64,000 nt of DNA from Streptomyces shenzhenensis (lineage in GTDB: Bacteria; Actinomycetota; Actinomycetes; Streptomycetales; Streptomycetaceae). Below the pieces are notes generated by a model. It was not told the DNA's origin. It was given only the letters and a program-made list of their open reading frames with translations, and made no database searches. The stretch lies in the NCBI RefSeq assembly GCF_021462265.1, contig NZ_JAJONF010000032.1:1-64000 (forward strand). The letters run 5' to 3'. Both the position numbers and the translations under genes were made by a program. Shown here one piece after another: positions 42,237 to 50,548 of the stretch. How positions within the stretch are numbered: the stretch's first letter is position 1; the number at the start of each line of letters is the position of its first letter.

Positions 42237-43871
42237 TCAGAAGTCCTCGGCGAGAACCCGTTCCATCGTCCGCTCGGCGAGTGCGGTGATGGTGACGAAC
42301 GGGTTCACGCCGATGTTCCCGGGCACGAGCGAACCGTCGGTGACGTACAGCTTCGAATACCCCTTCACCCGGCCGTAGTCGTCGGTCGCCCGGCCAAGGA
42401 CGCAGCCGCCGAGAGGGTGGTAGCAGAAGTCGTCCGCGAACACCTTGCTGGCCGAGCCGAACAGGTCGTACCGGTAGATCGTCGCGTTGGCCGAGTTGAT
42501 CCGGTCGAACAGTTTCTTGGCCATGGCCACCGAGACCGCGCTCTGGGCCGCGGTCCAGCCCAGCTTCACCTTGTCGCTCGCCGGGTCGTAGGTGAAGGAC
42601 GCCCGTTGCGGGTTCTTGGTGATCGCCAGGTAGAGGCTCACCCAGGTCTCGAACCCGATGGGCAGCGGGGCGATCTCCGCGAAGACCGGGTTGCCGGTGT
42701 TGGCCCAGTCGTCGATGCCCATGACCGGCATGGTGGACTGGTTGGCCCCGGTGGTGTCCCAGATGTGGTTGGCACGCCCGACCATGGTGTTGCCGTTGGT
42801 GCTCCAGCCGCCTCCCACCGTGGAGTCGAGCGCGGGCAGCGCACCGGTGTCCCGGGCCCGGACGAGCAGTTCGGTGGTCCCGAGACTGCCCCCGCCGAGG
42901 AACAGGTACGTGCAGCTGTACTGCTTGCTCTCGACGACGGCTCCGGTCGTGTCGATCCGGTCGACGCTCAGGACGTACGACCCGTCACCGGCCCGCGTGA
43001 CGGACTTCACCCTCTCCAGGGTGTGGATGGTGACGTTGCCGGTGCCGAGGGCGGCGGCGAGGTAGGTCTTGTCGAGGCTCTTCTTGCCGTAGTTGTTGCC
43101 GTAGATGACCTCCTGGCCGAGCGCGGACTTGGTGACGGTGCCGGCGGCCTCCTGCTCCATGTACCCGAAGTCGTAGACGTTCGGTACGAAGGTGGTCTTG
43201 AGCCCGGTGTTGGCGGCGGCCTTCCGGGAGGTCCGGGCGAACTGGTACCACTCGGTCGACTCGAACCAGGCGGGGTCGATGGTGTTGACGCCGAGCATGG
43301 CGCGGGCCCGCGGGAAGTACGTGTTGTACATCGCGCTCGCGTCCACGGTCGGGAACTGCTCGGCGAAGTAGGACTGGAGCGGGGTCACCGCCATCCCCCC
43401 GTTGACCAGCGACCCGCCCCCCACCCCGCGTCCCACGTACACGGACATGTTGTCGTAGTGCACCCGGTCGAGCACGCCCGCGTAGGGGGTGATGTTCTTG
43501 TTGACGACGTCCAGCCAGAGGAAGGAGGCGAGCGGGGCCTCCGTGCGGGACTTGAACCACATGGACCGCTGGTCCGGGGCGGCGGTGGAACAGAAGACCT
43601 TGCCGTCGGAGCCGGCCGTGTTCCACAGCATGCCCATCTCGATCATGAGGGTGCGCACCCCGGCCTGCCCGAGGCGCAGCGCGGCCACGGCCCCGCCGTA
43701 CCCCGAACCGACCACGATCGCGGGTGCGTTGTCGACGTCGGCCGCTTCCTCGGCGGCCTGCGCCGGCTGGAGCCCGACACGGGTGAGACCGGCCGCGGCG
43801 GCGGTCTGGAGGGCGATCGCGCCCAGGATGTGACGTCTCGTCAGCTGACGCTGCATCAGTTTTGCTGTCAT
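42237..43871 (-). CDS. choA: Cholesterol oxidase, GMC type, exported
   Basis: This 544-residue flavoprotein is closely similar to the secreted Streptomyces cholesterol oxidase (ChoA), which converts cholesterol to cholest-4-en-3-one. The FAD motif VVGSGYGGAVAALRLG is at about 53-68. The catalytic Glu is in FAEIAPLPIGFETW, the His in FCYHPLGGC and the Asn in GVNPFVTI. The N terminus has a twin-Arg motif (TRRHILGA) and a hydrophobic stretch ending in an AQA site, so Tat export is likely. Two in-frame ATG codons (43871, 43856) lack a clear Shine-Dalgarno. Confidence 0.94.
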   Translation of the reverse strand: MTAKLMQRQLTRRHILGAIALQTAAAAGLTRVGLQPAQAAEEAADVDNAPAIVVGSGYGGAVAALRLGQAGVRTLMIEMGMLWNTAGSDGKVFCSTAAPDQRSMWFKSRTEAPLASFLWLDVVNKNITPYAGVLDRVHYDNMSVYVGRGVGGGSLVNGGMAVTPLQSYFAEQFPTVDASAMYNTYFPRARAMLGVNTIDPAWFESTEWYQFARTSRKAAANTGLKTTFVPNVYDFGYMEQEAAGTVTKSALGQEVIYGNNYGKKSLDKTYLAAALGTGNVTIHTLERVKSVTRAGDGSYVLSVDRIDTTGAVVESKQYSCTYLFLGGGSLGTTELLVRARDTGALPALDSTVGGGWSTNGNTMVGRANHIWDTTGANQSTMPVMGIDDWANTGNPVFAEIAPLPIGFETWVSLYLAITKNPQRASFTYDPASDKVKLGWTAAQSAVSVAMAKKLFDRINSANATIYRYDLFGSASKVFADDFCYHPLGGCVLGRATDDYGRVKGYSKLYVTDGSLVPGNIGVNPFVTITALAERTMERVLAEDF

Positions 43872-43923
43872 GCACGCAGCATGTGCGGATTTTCGGCTTC
43901 CGCCTAGAGCTACGGCAGCAACA

Positions 43924-43970
43924 GCGCCCCGTCAGGGGCGCGGGGCACTGCGCGACCAGCCCCCACCGCC
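43924..43970 (+). repeat. Dispersed hairpin repeat copy
   Basis: GCGCCCC-GTCA-GGGGCGC is followed by GGGGCACTGCGCGACCAGCC. It lies between the divergently placed start of the cholesterol oxidase gene and the 3' end of the glycosyltransferase gene. Confidence 0.8.
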
Positions 43971-43999
43971 CCGCAGGCGAACAACGGCCTCAAAGCGCC

Positions 44000-45142
44000 C
44001 TACAGCAACGCCTTCAGCCGCTCCGCGAGGAGATCCCACCGCCACCGCTCCTCGACCCACCGCCGCCCCCGCTCCCCGGTCCGCCGGCGCAACTCCGCAT
44101 CCCCCAGCAGCACGACGATCCGCTCGGCGGTCTCCTCCACCGAGCCGCCCCGCACCACCCACCCGGTCTCCCCGTCGAGCACGGCGTCCGGCGCCCCGCC
44201 CGAATCCCCCGCCACCACCGGCAACCCGGTCGCCGAGGCCTCCAGGTACACGATCCCGAGCCCCTCCACGTCCAGCCCGCCCCGCCGGGTCCGGCACGGC
44301 ATGGCGAACACGTCGCCCGCGCCGAAGTGCGCGGGCAGTTCGGCCCACGGCACGGCCCCCGTGAACCGCACCGACGCCTCGACTCCGGTCTCCCGCGCCA
44401 GCCGCCGCAGCTTCTTCTCGTACGGCCCGCCGCCCACGATCAGCAGCACCGCGTCCGGCTCGGCGGCCAGGATCAGCGGCATCGCGAGGATCAGCGTGTC
44501 CTGCCCCTTGCGCGGCACCAGCCGCGACACGCACACGACCACCGGCCGCTCGCTCAGCCCCAGCCGCGCCCGCACCTCGTCCCCGCCCGACCCGGGATGG
44601 AAGGTCTTCTCGTCCACCCCGGGCGGCAGCTGCACCATCCGCCCCGCGGCCTCCGTGCTCAGCGCGGTCGCGATCCGGGACCGCGTGTACTCGCCGAGAT
44701 AGGTGATCGTGTCGGTCGTGTCCCCGATCCGCCCGAGCAGCTGCCGGGCCCCGGGCAGCTGCGCCCAGCCGGCCTCGTGCCCGTGGGTGGTGGCGACCAG
44801 CCGCTCGGCCCCGGCCCGGCGCAGCGCGGGCGCCATCAGGCCCAGCGGGGCCGCCGCCCCGAACCACACGGACGTGCACCCGTGCTCCCGCAGCAGCCCG
44901 ACCGCCGTCCGGGTCGCCCCCGGCGTCGGCAGCAGCATCGTCGTACGGTCGCGTACGACGGTGAAGGGCTGCTCGGCGTCGAACGCGGCGGTGGCCTCGG
45001 CGCCCTCCCGGCCCCGCCGCCACGTGGACGCGTAGACGACGAGCCGCTCAGGGTCCAGCCGCAGGGCCATGTTGTGCAGAAATGCCTGAATGCCACCCGG
45101 CCGGGGCGGGAAGTCATTGGTCACGATGAGGGTCTTGTCCAT
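44000..45142 (-). CDS. Glycosyltransferase family 4 (PimB-like)
   Basis: This 380-residue GT-B enzyme has the N-terminal acceptor domain (VTNDFPPRPGGIQAFLHNMA) and a C-terminal nucleotide-sugar domain with VSRLVPRKGQDTLI, GGGPYEKKLRRLA and the E(x7)E motif GLGIVYLEASATGLPVV. It resembles actinobacterial phosphatidylinositol mannoside mannosyltransferases. It is divergent from a GT87-like membrane mannosyltransferase gene 72 bases away, so the two may act in one glycolipid pathway. Confidence 0.9.
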   Translation of the reverse strand: MDKTLIVTNDFPPRPGGIQAFLHNMALRLDPERLVVYASTWRRGREGAEATAAFDAEQPFTVVRDRTTMLLPTPGATRTAVGLLREHGCTSVWFGAAAPLGLMAPALRRAGAERLVATTHGHEAGWAQLPGARQLLGRIGDTTDTITYLGEYTRSRIATALSTEAAGRMVQLPPGVDEKTFHPGSGGDEVRARLGLSERPVVVCVSRLVPRKGQDTLILAMPLILAAEPDAVLLIVGGGPYEKKLRRLARETGVEASVRFTGAVPWAELPAHFGAGDVFAMPCRTRRGGLDVEGLGIVYLEASATGLPVVAGDSGGAPDAVLDGETGWVVRGGSVEETAERIVVLLGDAELRRRTGERGRRWVEERWRWDLLAERLKALL

Positions 45143-45214
45143 CGGCGCCGACCATACCCGCACAGGGTGACCGGCCGTGCTTCATGGCCCCCGCACAGGA
45201 CGCCGGGAGATCAT

Positions 45215-46492
45215 GTGGCCCACTCGACACGGCGACGCCGACGGACAGGGGCTCAGGTGGACAGGACGTGCGTGCGGCGTGCCCTGGCGTTGCCGCTGGT
45301 CACCTGGGGTGCCACCCGGGTGGTGCTGCTGCTGTTCGTCCTGAGGGTGTTCGTGTTCCCGGGCGCGGACGTCACGAGCGACGTGTCGGTCATCTACCAG
45401 GGCTGGTACGAGGTCCTCAGGCACGGAACGTTCCCTCTGGACGACGTCACCTGGCAGTACCCGCCCGCGGCCGCCCTGGCGATCCTCTCCCCCGCGCTGC
45501 TGCCCTTCCTGGACTACCCGACCGCGTTCTTCGTGCTGGCCTGCCTCGCCGACCTGGTGGTCCTCTCCCTGCTGCTCCACGCCGGCCGGCGCCCCGGCCG
45601 CACCCTGCGCGGGGCCTGGGTCTGGGTGGCCGGCGTGCCGCTCCTCGGCCCGACCGTCTACTCCCGCTACGACCTGATGGTCACCGCGGTCGCCGTCGCC
45701 GCGCTGCTCGCCGGGGCCCGGCACCCCCGGATCACGGGCGCGCTCGCCGGGTTCGGCGCCATGGTCAAGGTGTGGCCGGCGCTGCTGCTCGTGGGTGCCG
45801 TACGGCGGTGGACCTGGGCGTCGGCGGCGGTGACGGCGGGGGCGGTCGGCGCGCTGTTCGCGGTGGCCATGCCGGGGGCGTTCGCGTTCCTGACCTTCCA
45901 GCGGGACCGGGGCACCGAGGTGGAGTCGCTGGGCGCGCTGGCCCTGCACGTCGCCCGGCACCTCGGCTGGCACGGTGAGGTGCTGCTCAACTACGGCTCG
46001 ATCGAGTTCCTGGGTCCGCACGTGCGGGCGGTGAGCACGGCGGCCCTGCTGCTCACCGTGCCGGCGTTCGGCTGGCTGCTGCTGTGGCGGCTGTCGGCGG
46101 TCCGCTTCCGGTCCCACACGCTCGCGGACGCGGCCTTCACCGCCGTCCTGATGTTCACGGTCACCAGCCGGGTGATCAGCCCGCAGTACATGGTGTGGCT
46201 GGTGGGGCTGGCCGCCGTCTGCCTCTGTTTCCGGGCCGGCCGCATGACCCTCCCGGCCGTCCTGGTCGTCCTGGCGGCCTTCGTGACGGTCCTGGAGTTC
46301 CCGGTCGGCTTCTCGCACGTCGTGGTCAGCGACTGGTACGGCATCACCCTGCTGGTCCTGCGCAACGGCCTGCTCCTCGCGGCCACCGGCACGGCGGCCC
46401 GCGTGCTGTGGCGCTCCACGGTGACCGGGGCCGCCGTCGCCCCCTTCCCGGCTCAGGCCGCCCGCACGAAGGAGACCCGGATCTCGTCCTGA
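45215..46492 (+). CDS. GT87/DUF2029-type membrane glycosyltransferase
   Basis: This 425-residue polytopic protein has about ten hydrophobic segments and the GT-C-like periplasmic acidic motif near the first loop (FPGADVTSDVSVIYQGWYEVLRHG). It is of the DUF2029/GT87 class that uses polyprenyl-phosphate mannose outside the membrane. The GTG at 45215 is chosen because GGGAG lies five bases upstream; a later GTG at 45257 is possible. The long open frame upstream of 45215 overlaps the opposite-strand gene and is not real. Confidence 0.87.
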   Translation: MAHSTRRRRRTGAQVDRTCVRRALALPLVTWGATRVVLLLFVLRVFVFPGADVTSDVSVIYQGWYEVLRHGTFPLDDVTWQYPPAAALAILSPALLPFLDYPTAFFVLACLADLVVLSLLLHAGRRPGRTLRGAWVWVAGVPLLGPTVYSRYDLMVTAVAVAALLAGARHPRITGALAGFGAMVKVWPALLLVGAVRRWTWASAAVTAGAVGALFAVAMPGAFAFLTFQRDRGTEVESLGALALHVARHLGWHGEVLLNYGSIEFLGPHVRAVSTAALLLTVPAFGWLLLWRLSAVRFRSHTLADAAFTAVLMFTVTSRVISPQYMVWLVGLAAVCLCFRAGRMTLPAVLVVLAAFVTVLEFPVGFSHVVVSDWYGITLLVLRNGLLLAATGTAARVLWRSTVTGAAVAPFPAQAARTKETRISS

Positions 46493-46622
46493 GCCCGGGA
46501 CAGCAGCACCCCCCGGCCACGCGCCGCGCCCCCGGCGTCAGGCGGGTCCCGGGCCGCCCGGCCCGCCCGCGCCGGAGAAGGCCTGCTGAGCCCGGTGGCA
46601 GGCCGGGCGTCGCGGGGCCGGC

Positions 46623-47822
46623 TCAGCCGTCGCCGAGCTGAGCCGCCACGTAGTCACGCCAGCGTGCGGTGAAGTCCGGCAGGGTGGTCCCGAGTTCCGT
46701 CCGCAGCGCGTCCTCGACCGCGCCCGCCCGCCCCTGGTGCGCGCCCACGGCCCGGTAGAAGGCGCCGAGCTTCCCCTCGCCCCAGTGGCCGGCGATCATC
46801 CGGCAGGCCAGCCAGCCCCCCTCATAGGCTTTGGCCAGGGTGGTGGGGTCGTCGGTGAAGCCGAAGTCCTGGTCCGCCGGAAGGCCGCCGGGTGCCTCGC
46901 CGGCCTGGACGGCGCGGGCGAGTTCCGGCGCCACCTCGGTGGGCGTGCGGCCGGTGCCGAGGTAGCCGATCCAGTCGGCGTAGCCCTCGGAGAGCCAGAG
47001 CGGGGTGGCGGGCGTGGTGTGGGCGCGGGTGGCCACATGGGTCGTCTCGTGGGTGAGGACGACCTGCCTGCCGACCGGGCCGAGGACGGCGTACGCCTCC
47101 GGGTTGAGGACGACCCGGTCCGCCGGGGCCTGGCCCTGCCCTCCCGCCTCCCCGGTGGTGACGGCGGCGATGCCCCGGTAGTTGGAGGCGGGGGCACCCA
47201 GCAGGGCCGCCATGCCGTTCAGCGACCCGGGCACCAGCAGGACCACCCGCCGGGTCCAGTCCGTGCCCCAGGCCTTGGTGACCCCGGGGACGGCGGTGTC
47301 GGCGAGCCGGGCATAGCCGCGCAGGGTGGCCAGGGACTGGCCGACGCCGAGGACGAGGCTGTGGGTGCTCTTGACGGCGGTCACCCTGCCCTGGTCCCAG
47401 AGTTGTTGCCCGGACTTCCCGGCGGGCTTGTCATAGGTGACATACCAGTGTCCGTCGGCGGTGCGGCTGAGAGTGAGCGTGCGGTCCGTCGTGACCGGTG
47501 CCCTGTCGTAACCCCGTATCCGGTAGCTGAGCCGCGCGTCGGCGGTGGCGCCGGCGCCGTCGGGGTGGAGGGCGGTCAGCCGGTAGCTCCAGTCGGCGAG
47601 CGGTACCGCCCGCAGGTTCGCGTACGGACCGCGGGTGCCGGTCCCGGCGTACGCCTTCTCGTCGTGAGCGAGGACCGCGGCCGCGCGGCGGTCCAGGACC
47701 TGCTGCACGGCGGACATCGCCGCGCCGGTCGACGACTGCCCGCCGCCGCATCCGGCCAGCGGCAGGAGCAGCAGGCACAGCCCCACCGCTCCTGAGCCCC
47801 ACGCCCGTCCACGACCAGCCAT
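46623..47822 (-). CDS. Lipoprotein with gluzincin-type HExxH motif
   Basis: This 399-residue protein begins with a lipoprotein signal peptide and lipobox LAGC (Cys25). An NTF2-like region occupies about 35-130, then a metalloprotease-like domain with HETTH at residues 258-262 and a downstream WLSEGYADW that could supply the third zinc ligand. It is probably an outer-face membrane-anchored zinc peptidase, but no activity is proven. No Shine-Dalgarno precedes the ATG. It is 30 bases upstream of an NlpC/P60 gene's 3' end on the same strand. Confidence 0.82.
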   Translation of the reverse strand: MAGRGRAWGSGAVGLCLLLLPLAGCGGGQSSTGAAMSAVQQVLDRRAAAVLAHDEKAYAGTGTRGPYANLRAVPLADWSYRLTALHPDGAGATADARLSYRIRGYDRAPVTTDRTLTLSRTADGHWYVTYDKPAGKSGQQLWDQGRVTAVKSTHSLVLGVGQSLATLRGYARLADTAVPGVTKAWGTDWTRRVVLLVPGSLNGMAALLGAPASNYRGIAAVTTGEAGGQGQAPADRVVLNPEAYAVLGPVGRQVVLTHETTHVATRAHTTPATPLWLSEGYADWIGYLGTGRTPTEVAPELARAVQAGEAPGGLPADQDFGFTDDPTTLAKAYEGGWLACRMIAGHWGEGKLGAFYRAVGAHQGRAGAVEDALRTELGTTLPDFTARWRDYVAAQLGDG

Positions 47823-47852
47823 TTTCCGATGGTACGGGTCGGGGCCCGTGCT

Positions 47853-48869
47853 TCAGGGCCGGGTGACGGAGGAGACGGGCATCATTCCGACCGGGTCGTA
47901 GCGGACCGGGGCGCCCGGGTAGGGGGCGTGGATGACCTGGCCGTTGCCGACGTACATGGCCACATGGCTGGCGTCGGAGCGGTAGACGACCAGGTCACCG
48001 GGGCGCATCTGGGAGAGCGGGACCTGGCGGCCGGCGTGGCGCTGCTCCTGCGAGCTGCGCGGGAGATGGATCCCGGCGTGGGCGTACGACCACTGCATCA
48101 GGCCCGAGCAGTCGAAGCCGGAGGGGCCGTCCGCACCCCAGACGTACGGCTTGCCGAGGGCGGAGCGGGCGGCGGCGATCGCGGCGGCGGCGCGGCCGTC
48201 GGGGGCGACGGCACCGAAGAGGTAGGGCAGCTCGTCGCGGCCGTCGCCACGGGAGGCGTGCTCGAAGGCGGCGCGGTCGGCGGCGGGCATCGCGGCGAGG
48301 AGTTTCCGGGCCCTGGCGAGCCTGCGCTCCACGACGGCCTTGTGGGAGGCGACCGTCCTGCGGCCGCGCTCCAGTTCGGCGAGTTTCCCGGCGGCCTCGG
48401 CACGCTCCTGGGCGAGTTCGCGCATCGCCGTCCGGAAGTCCTTGAGCCGGCCGGCCTGGCGGACGTCGATGCGGTCGAGGACGGAGGCCCGGTCGAGGTA
48501 GTCCTGGGGATTGTCGGAGAACAGCAGGGCCACGGTGGGGTCGACGCCGCCGGAACGGTACTGGGCGCCGGCGAGTGAACCGAGCGCCTCCCGCATGGTG
48601 TTGACGCGCTCCTGCTGGCGGGCGATGCGGTCCTGCGAGTCGTTCACCTCGCGGCGCAGCGCGTCGGCCCGCTCGTCGGCCTTGTCGTAGGCCTGGGTCG
48701 CCTCCTCGGCCTGCTGGAACAGCCGGTCCAACTCGGCGCGGCCGTCGGCGCGCGGGGCTGCGCTCGCCGGTACGGCGCCGAGCGCGGCGGCCGCGGCCGA
48801 CAGCGCGCAGAGAGCCGCACCGGCGCCCCGGTTGAACCCGGACGGTGCGAGACGGCGATGAGACCCCAC
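47853..48869 (-). CDS. NlpC/P60 (C40) cell-wall hydrolase
   Basis: This 338-residue exported endopeptidase has a signal peptide ending in ASA, a long N-terminal coiled coil (about residues 45-200) and a C-terminal NlpC/P60 domain. The catalytic Cys is in GFDCSGLMQWSYAHAG and the His in ASHVAMYVGNGQVIHAP. It cleaves peptidoglycan stem peptides during growth or separation. The GTG start has GGAAGG twelve bases upstream. A long leader with a candidate c-di-AMP riboswitch precedes it. Confidence 0.93.
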   Translation of the reverse strand: MGSHRRLAPSGFNRGAGAALCALSAAAAALGAVPASAAPRADGRAELDRLFQQAEEATQAYDKADERADALRREVNDSQDRIARQQERVNTMREALGSLAGAQYRSGGVDPTVALLFSDNPQDYLDRASVLDRIDVRQAGRLKDFRTAMRELAQERAEAAGKLAELERGRRTVASHKAVVERRLARARKLLAAMPAADRAAFEHASRGDGRDELPYLFGAVAPDGRAAAAIAAARSALGKPYVWGADGPSGFDCSGLMQWSYAHAGIHLPRSSQEQRHAGRQVPLSQMRPGDLVVYRSDASHVAMYVGNGQVIHAPYPGAPVRYDPVGMMPVSSVTRP

Positions 48870-48977
48870 GGGAAAACAGCACCCCTTCCGTTTGTCGGAC
48901 GACGGCGTTCCCCCCCGGGTACGGGGGAGACGTGCCGGACTTTGACGCCCTCCCCCGCCCGAAGACGGGGAATTCAG

Positions 48978-49130
48978 GTCCGCACCGCACGGCGGCGCCA
49001 CCACGGGTTCCTGTTTCACAGGCCGCCGCCCACCCGCGTGGGCCGGTCCTGCGCGGCCTCCGCAGGCGTGACTTCCCGCCCGTCCGGCGGTAGGTCCGGC
49101 AACTCGGTCGCCGAACGCGGCGATGCTAGC
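48978..49130 (-). promoter_or_regulatory. Candidate c-di-AMP (ydaO/yuaA) riboswitch
   Basis: On the minus strand the leader carries blocks resembling actinobacterial ydaO elements: GCGACCGAGTTGCCGGACC, then GGACGGGCGGGAAGTCA, GGGTGGGCGGCGGCC, and GAAACAGGAACCCGT with a GC-rich 3' segment. It ends about 110 bases before an NlpC/P60 start. Streptomycete ydaO riboswitches typically control cell-wall hydrolases. Several consensus positions differ, so this needs a covariance-model check. Confidence 0.55.
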
Positions 49131-49177
49131 CACATGACCGGCCGACGGCCAAAGGCCTCCACGGCCACGCAAACGCG

Positions 49178-49213
49178 ACGCCCCGCCGCTGACGCAGGTC
49201 ACCGGCGGGGCGT
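49178..49213 (-). terminator. Terminator of the second NlpC/P60 gene
   Basis: A perfect 11-bp stem (49178-49188 with 49203-49213) has a 14-base loop, about 90 bases beyond the stop at 49304. Confidence 0.75.
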
Positions 49214-49303
49214 GGAGTCAGTTGTGGTCGCCGCGATTCGCCCGTTCGGACGCCACAGCGAGTTGATCCCGGGTCGTACGGGAGTGGGCGCGACCCGGTG
49301 GGG

Positions 49304-50338
49304 TCAGATGCGGACGCCGAACTCGAAGGTCATGTCGCCGATCGCCTCGTAGCGCACGACGGCGCCGGTGTGCGGGGCGTGCAGCACCTGGCCGTTGCCG
49401 GCGTACAGGCCGACGTGGTGGTAGTCGCCGAAGAAGATGACCAGGTCACCGACCTTGAGGTCGCTCTCGCTGTAGATGCGGGTGCCGGCGTTGGCCTGGG
49501 CCTCGGAGGTGCGGGGTATGGTCACGCCGGCCTGGGCGTAGGCCCAGGAGGTCAGGCCCGAGCAGTCGAAGGAGGACGGGCCGGAGGCGCCGTACACGTA
49601 CGGCGAGCCGAGCCTGGACTGGGCGGCGGCGAAGGCGGCGGCGGCCCGGCTGGAGGCGGAGCCCGTGTTGCCGAGGTCGACGCGGGAGGAGGCGCGGCTG
49701 GCGGCCTGGGCCTGCTCCTGGTCCAGCGCCGCCTTCTCCTTGGCGGTCAGCGTGTTGAGCAGCCGCTGCGCGTCGGCGAGCTTGGACTGGACGGCCTTCT
49801 TCTGCTTGGCCAGCTCGGTGCGGGTGGCGGAGAGGTCCTTGAGCTTGTCGGTGGCCTCTGCCCGCTCCTGGGCGAGTTCGCGCTGTTTGTCCTGAATCTT
49901 CTTCAGGGCCTCGACCTGCTGGCCGCTCAACTGGTCGAGCGTGGACGCCTTGTCGAGGTAGTCGTCCGGGTCGGACGAGAGGAAGAGCTGGACCGACGGG
50001 TCGATGCCGCCGGAGCGGTACTGCGCGGTGGCCAGCGAACCGAGGCTGTCCCGCAGCTTGTTGAGCTCCTCCTGGCCACGAGCCACGTTGTCCTGGATCG
50101 TGGATATCTCCTTCTGCAGCTTCTGCTGCTTGTCCTTGGCTCCGTCGAGCTTCTCGGTGGCCTGCTCGGCCTCCTCGTAGAGCTTGTCGACCTTCGCCTT
50201 GACCTCGCCCTTGCTCAGCTTCTCGCTGGGCGCCGCGTTGGCGGCGTTGGCACTGAGGACTACGGCGGCTGCTGCTGCGGTCGTGAGCACGGTCACGCGC
50301 GCACGGCTGGTCTGCCTGGGTCGACGATGGGACGCCAC
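49304..50338 (-). CDS. NlpC/P60 (C40) cell-wall hydrolase
   Basis: This 344-residue paralogue of the preceding hydrolase has a signal peptide (ANAANA site near residue 36), a Lys/Gln/Glu-rich coiled coil (about 40-220) and the NlpC/P60 domain. Its catalytic Cys is in SFDCSGLTSWAYAQAG and the His in YHHVGLYAGNGQVLHAP. Internal coiled-coil segments such as LGSLATAQYRSGGIDP match the first protein, indicating gene duplication. The GTG at 50338 has AAGGAG upstream; an in-frame GTG at 50368 lacks one. Confidence 0.93.
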   Translation of the reverse strand: MASHRRPRQTSRARVTVLTTAAAAAVVLSANAANAAPSEKLSKGEVKAKVDKLYEEAEQATEKLDGAKDKQQKLQKEISTIQDNVARGQEELNKLRDSLGSLATAQYRSGGIDPSVQLFLSSDPDDYLDKASTLDQLSGQQVEALKKIQDKQRELAQERAEATDKLKDLSATRTELAKQKKAVQSKLADAQRLLNTLTAKEKAALDQEQAQAASRASSRVDLGNTGSASSRAAAAFAAAQSRLGSPYVYGASGPSSFDCSGLTSWAYAQAGVTIPRTSEAQANAGTRIYSESDLKVGDLVIFFGDYHHVGLYAGNGQVLHAPHTGAVVRYEAIGDMTFEFGVRI

Positions 50339-50548
50339 GGAGACGGGCTCCTTCGTTTGAGTGATCACCCGTGTGGAGGTTCGAGGCCAGACCCTAGTGA
50401 CCTACCTGTGATCAGTTCAAACCCAGCAGCCAAAAAAGTGGTCACGCAACGCACTCTTTGCACATAACTCACGACCAGTAATGCACGATTGACGCTACGT
50501 TGCGTGACGGTTCGGTCAATTCGGGCATTGCATATGCGGGTTGCACGT

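Larger units (their letters stand above)
48870..49303. other. Intergenic region between the two NlpC/P60 genes
   Basis: No coding sequence is seen. From the 3' side it holds the terminator at 49178-49213 for the gene ending at 49304, and then the candidate ydaO leader and promoter region of the gene starting at 48869. Confidence 0.6.

Noticed and set aside
43862..45214. Upstream extension of the GT87-like frame to 876 codons
   Set aside because: It runs through the opposite-strand glycosyltransferase gene, is Pro/Arg/His-rich and has no domain. A GTG with a good Shine-Dalgarno exists at 45215.
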